Of a DNA stretch of 5,801 nucleotides, positions 5,749 through 5,801 are shown one piece after another. Each line of letters starts with the position of its first letter. Within the stretch, counting starts at the first letter, position 1. The translations under genes and the position numbers were made by a program. Under the pieces are notes generated by a model. That model ran no database searches, had not been told where the DNA came from, and saw only the letters and a list, made by a program, of their open reading frames with translations. Origin of the DNA: Sulfuritalea sp. (GTDB lineage: Bacteria; Pseudomonadota; Gammaproteobacteria; Burkholderiales; Rhodocyclaceae); NCBI GenBank assembly GCA_022843505.1, contig JALHNN010000195.1, forward strand, positions 1 through 5,801. The letters are read 5' to 3'.

Positions 5749-5801
5749 ATGTGCCTGATCTTCGTCGCCTGGCGCGCCGTTCCCGACTATCCCCTGATCG
5801 T
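5749..5801 (+). CDS. NRDE/TANGO2-family protein, N-terminal fragment
   Basis: Only 17 codons are in the window. The start M-C-L-I-F-V-A-W-R-A followed by P-D-Y-P-L-I-V matches the characteristic N-terminus of the NRDE family, the bacterial relatives of eukaryotic TANGO2. The conserved Cys2 is visible; the N-R-D-E motif would be expected a few residues past the window end. Bacterial members have no well-settled function; the TANGO2 homologues are linked to lipid or haem handling. GGAG lies just 1 nt before the ATG, unusually close for a ribosome site. It follows ygfZ by 21 nt on the same strand with no terminator between, so it is likely in one transcript with it. The family call rests on a short match. 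Confidence 0.75.
   Translation, partial: MCLIFVAWRAVPDYPLI

Noticed and set aside
5728..5760. GATCAG/CTGATC inverted repeat around the NRDE start codon
   Set aside because: The arms are only 6 bp with a 21-nt loop that includes the start codon and no T-run follows; it is readily explained by chance.

Overview
This window looks like a stretch of a betaproteobacterial chromosome, possibly Rhodocyclales or a near relative. The base composition is GC-rich (roughly 60 % by eye), codon third positions are mostly G/C, and the conserved gene set mltG-tmk-holB-tatD sits next to a divergent ygfZ. The lineage call is inference from protein style and gene order and was not tested by a search.

Layout from left to right. 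Positions 1-446 (minus strand) hold most of a lipoprotein of unknown function that runs off the left edge. A gap of 120 bp follows (447-566). Positions 567-4599 (minus strand) form one compact operon, read right to left: mltG (peptidoglycan transglycosylase), tmk (dTMP kinase), holB (DNA polymerase III delta prime subunit), tatD (TatD-family metal-dependent hydrolase) and an exported ankyrin-repeat protein. The junctions are 1 nt, 6 nt, a 4-nt ATGA overlap and an 8-nt overlap, so co-transcription and translational coupling are likely. Positions 4600-4686 are a short divergent intergenic region. Positions 4687-5727 (plus strand) encode the folate-binding iron-sulfur protein YgfZ. After 21 nt, the first 17 codons of an NRDE/TANGO2-family gene begin at 5749 and run off the right edge.

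How the genes fit together. The operon is housekeeping: Tmk makes dTDP for dTTP synthesis, HolB is part of the replicative clamp loader, TatD is a nuclease-like hydrolase, and MltG sets glycan strand length in the cell wall. The ankyrin protein and the lipoprotein are predicted to lie outside the cytoplasm and are the least understood parts. YgfZ supports repair or maintenance of iron-sulfur enzymes.

I found no RNA gene, mobile element, CRISPR array or convincing terminator. I do not see strong evidence for an undescribed system. The items most worth a second look are the orphan lipoprotein with a hairpin against its start codon, the secreted ankyrin protein coupled to tatD, the missing pilZ gene between holB and tatD, and an atypical AT-rich, rare-codon patch inside holB.
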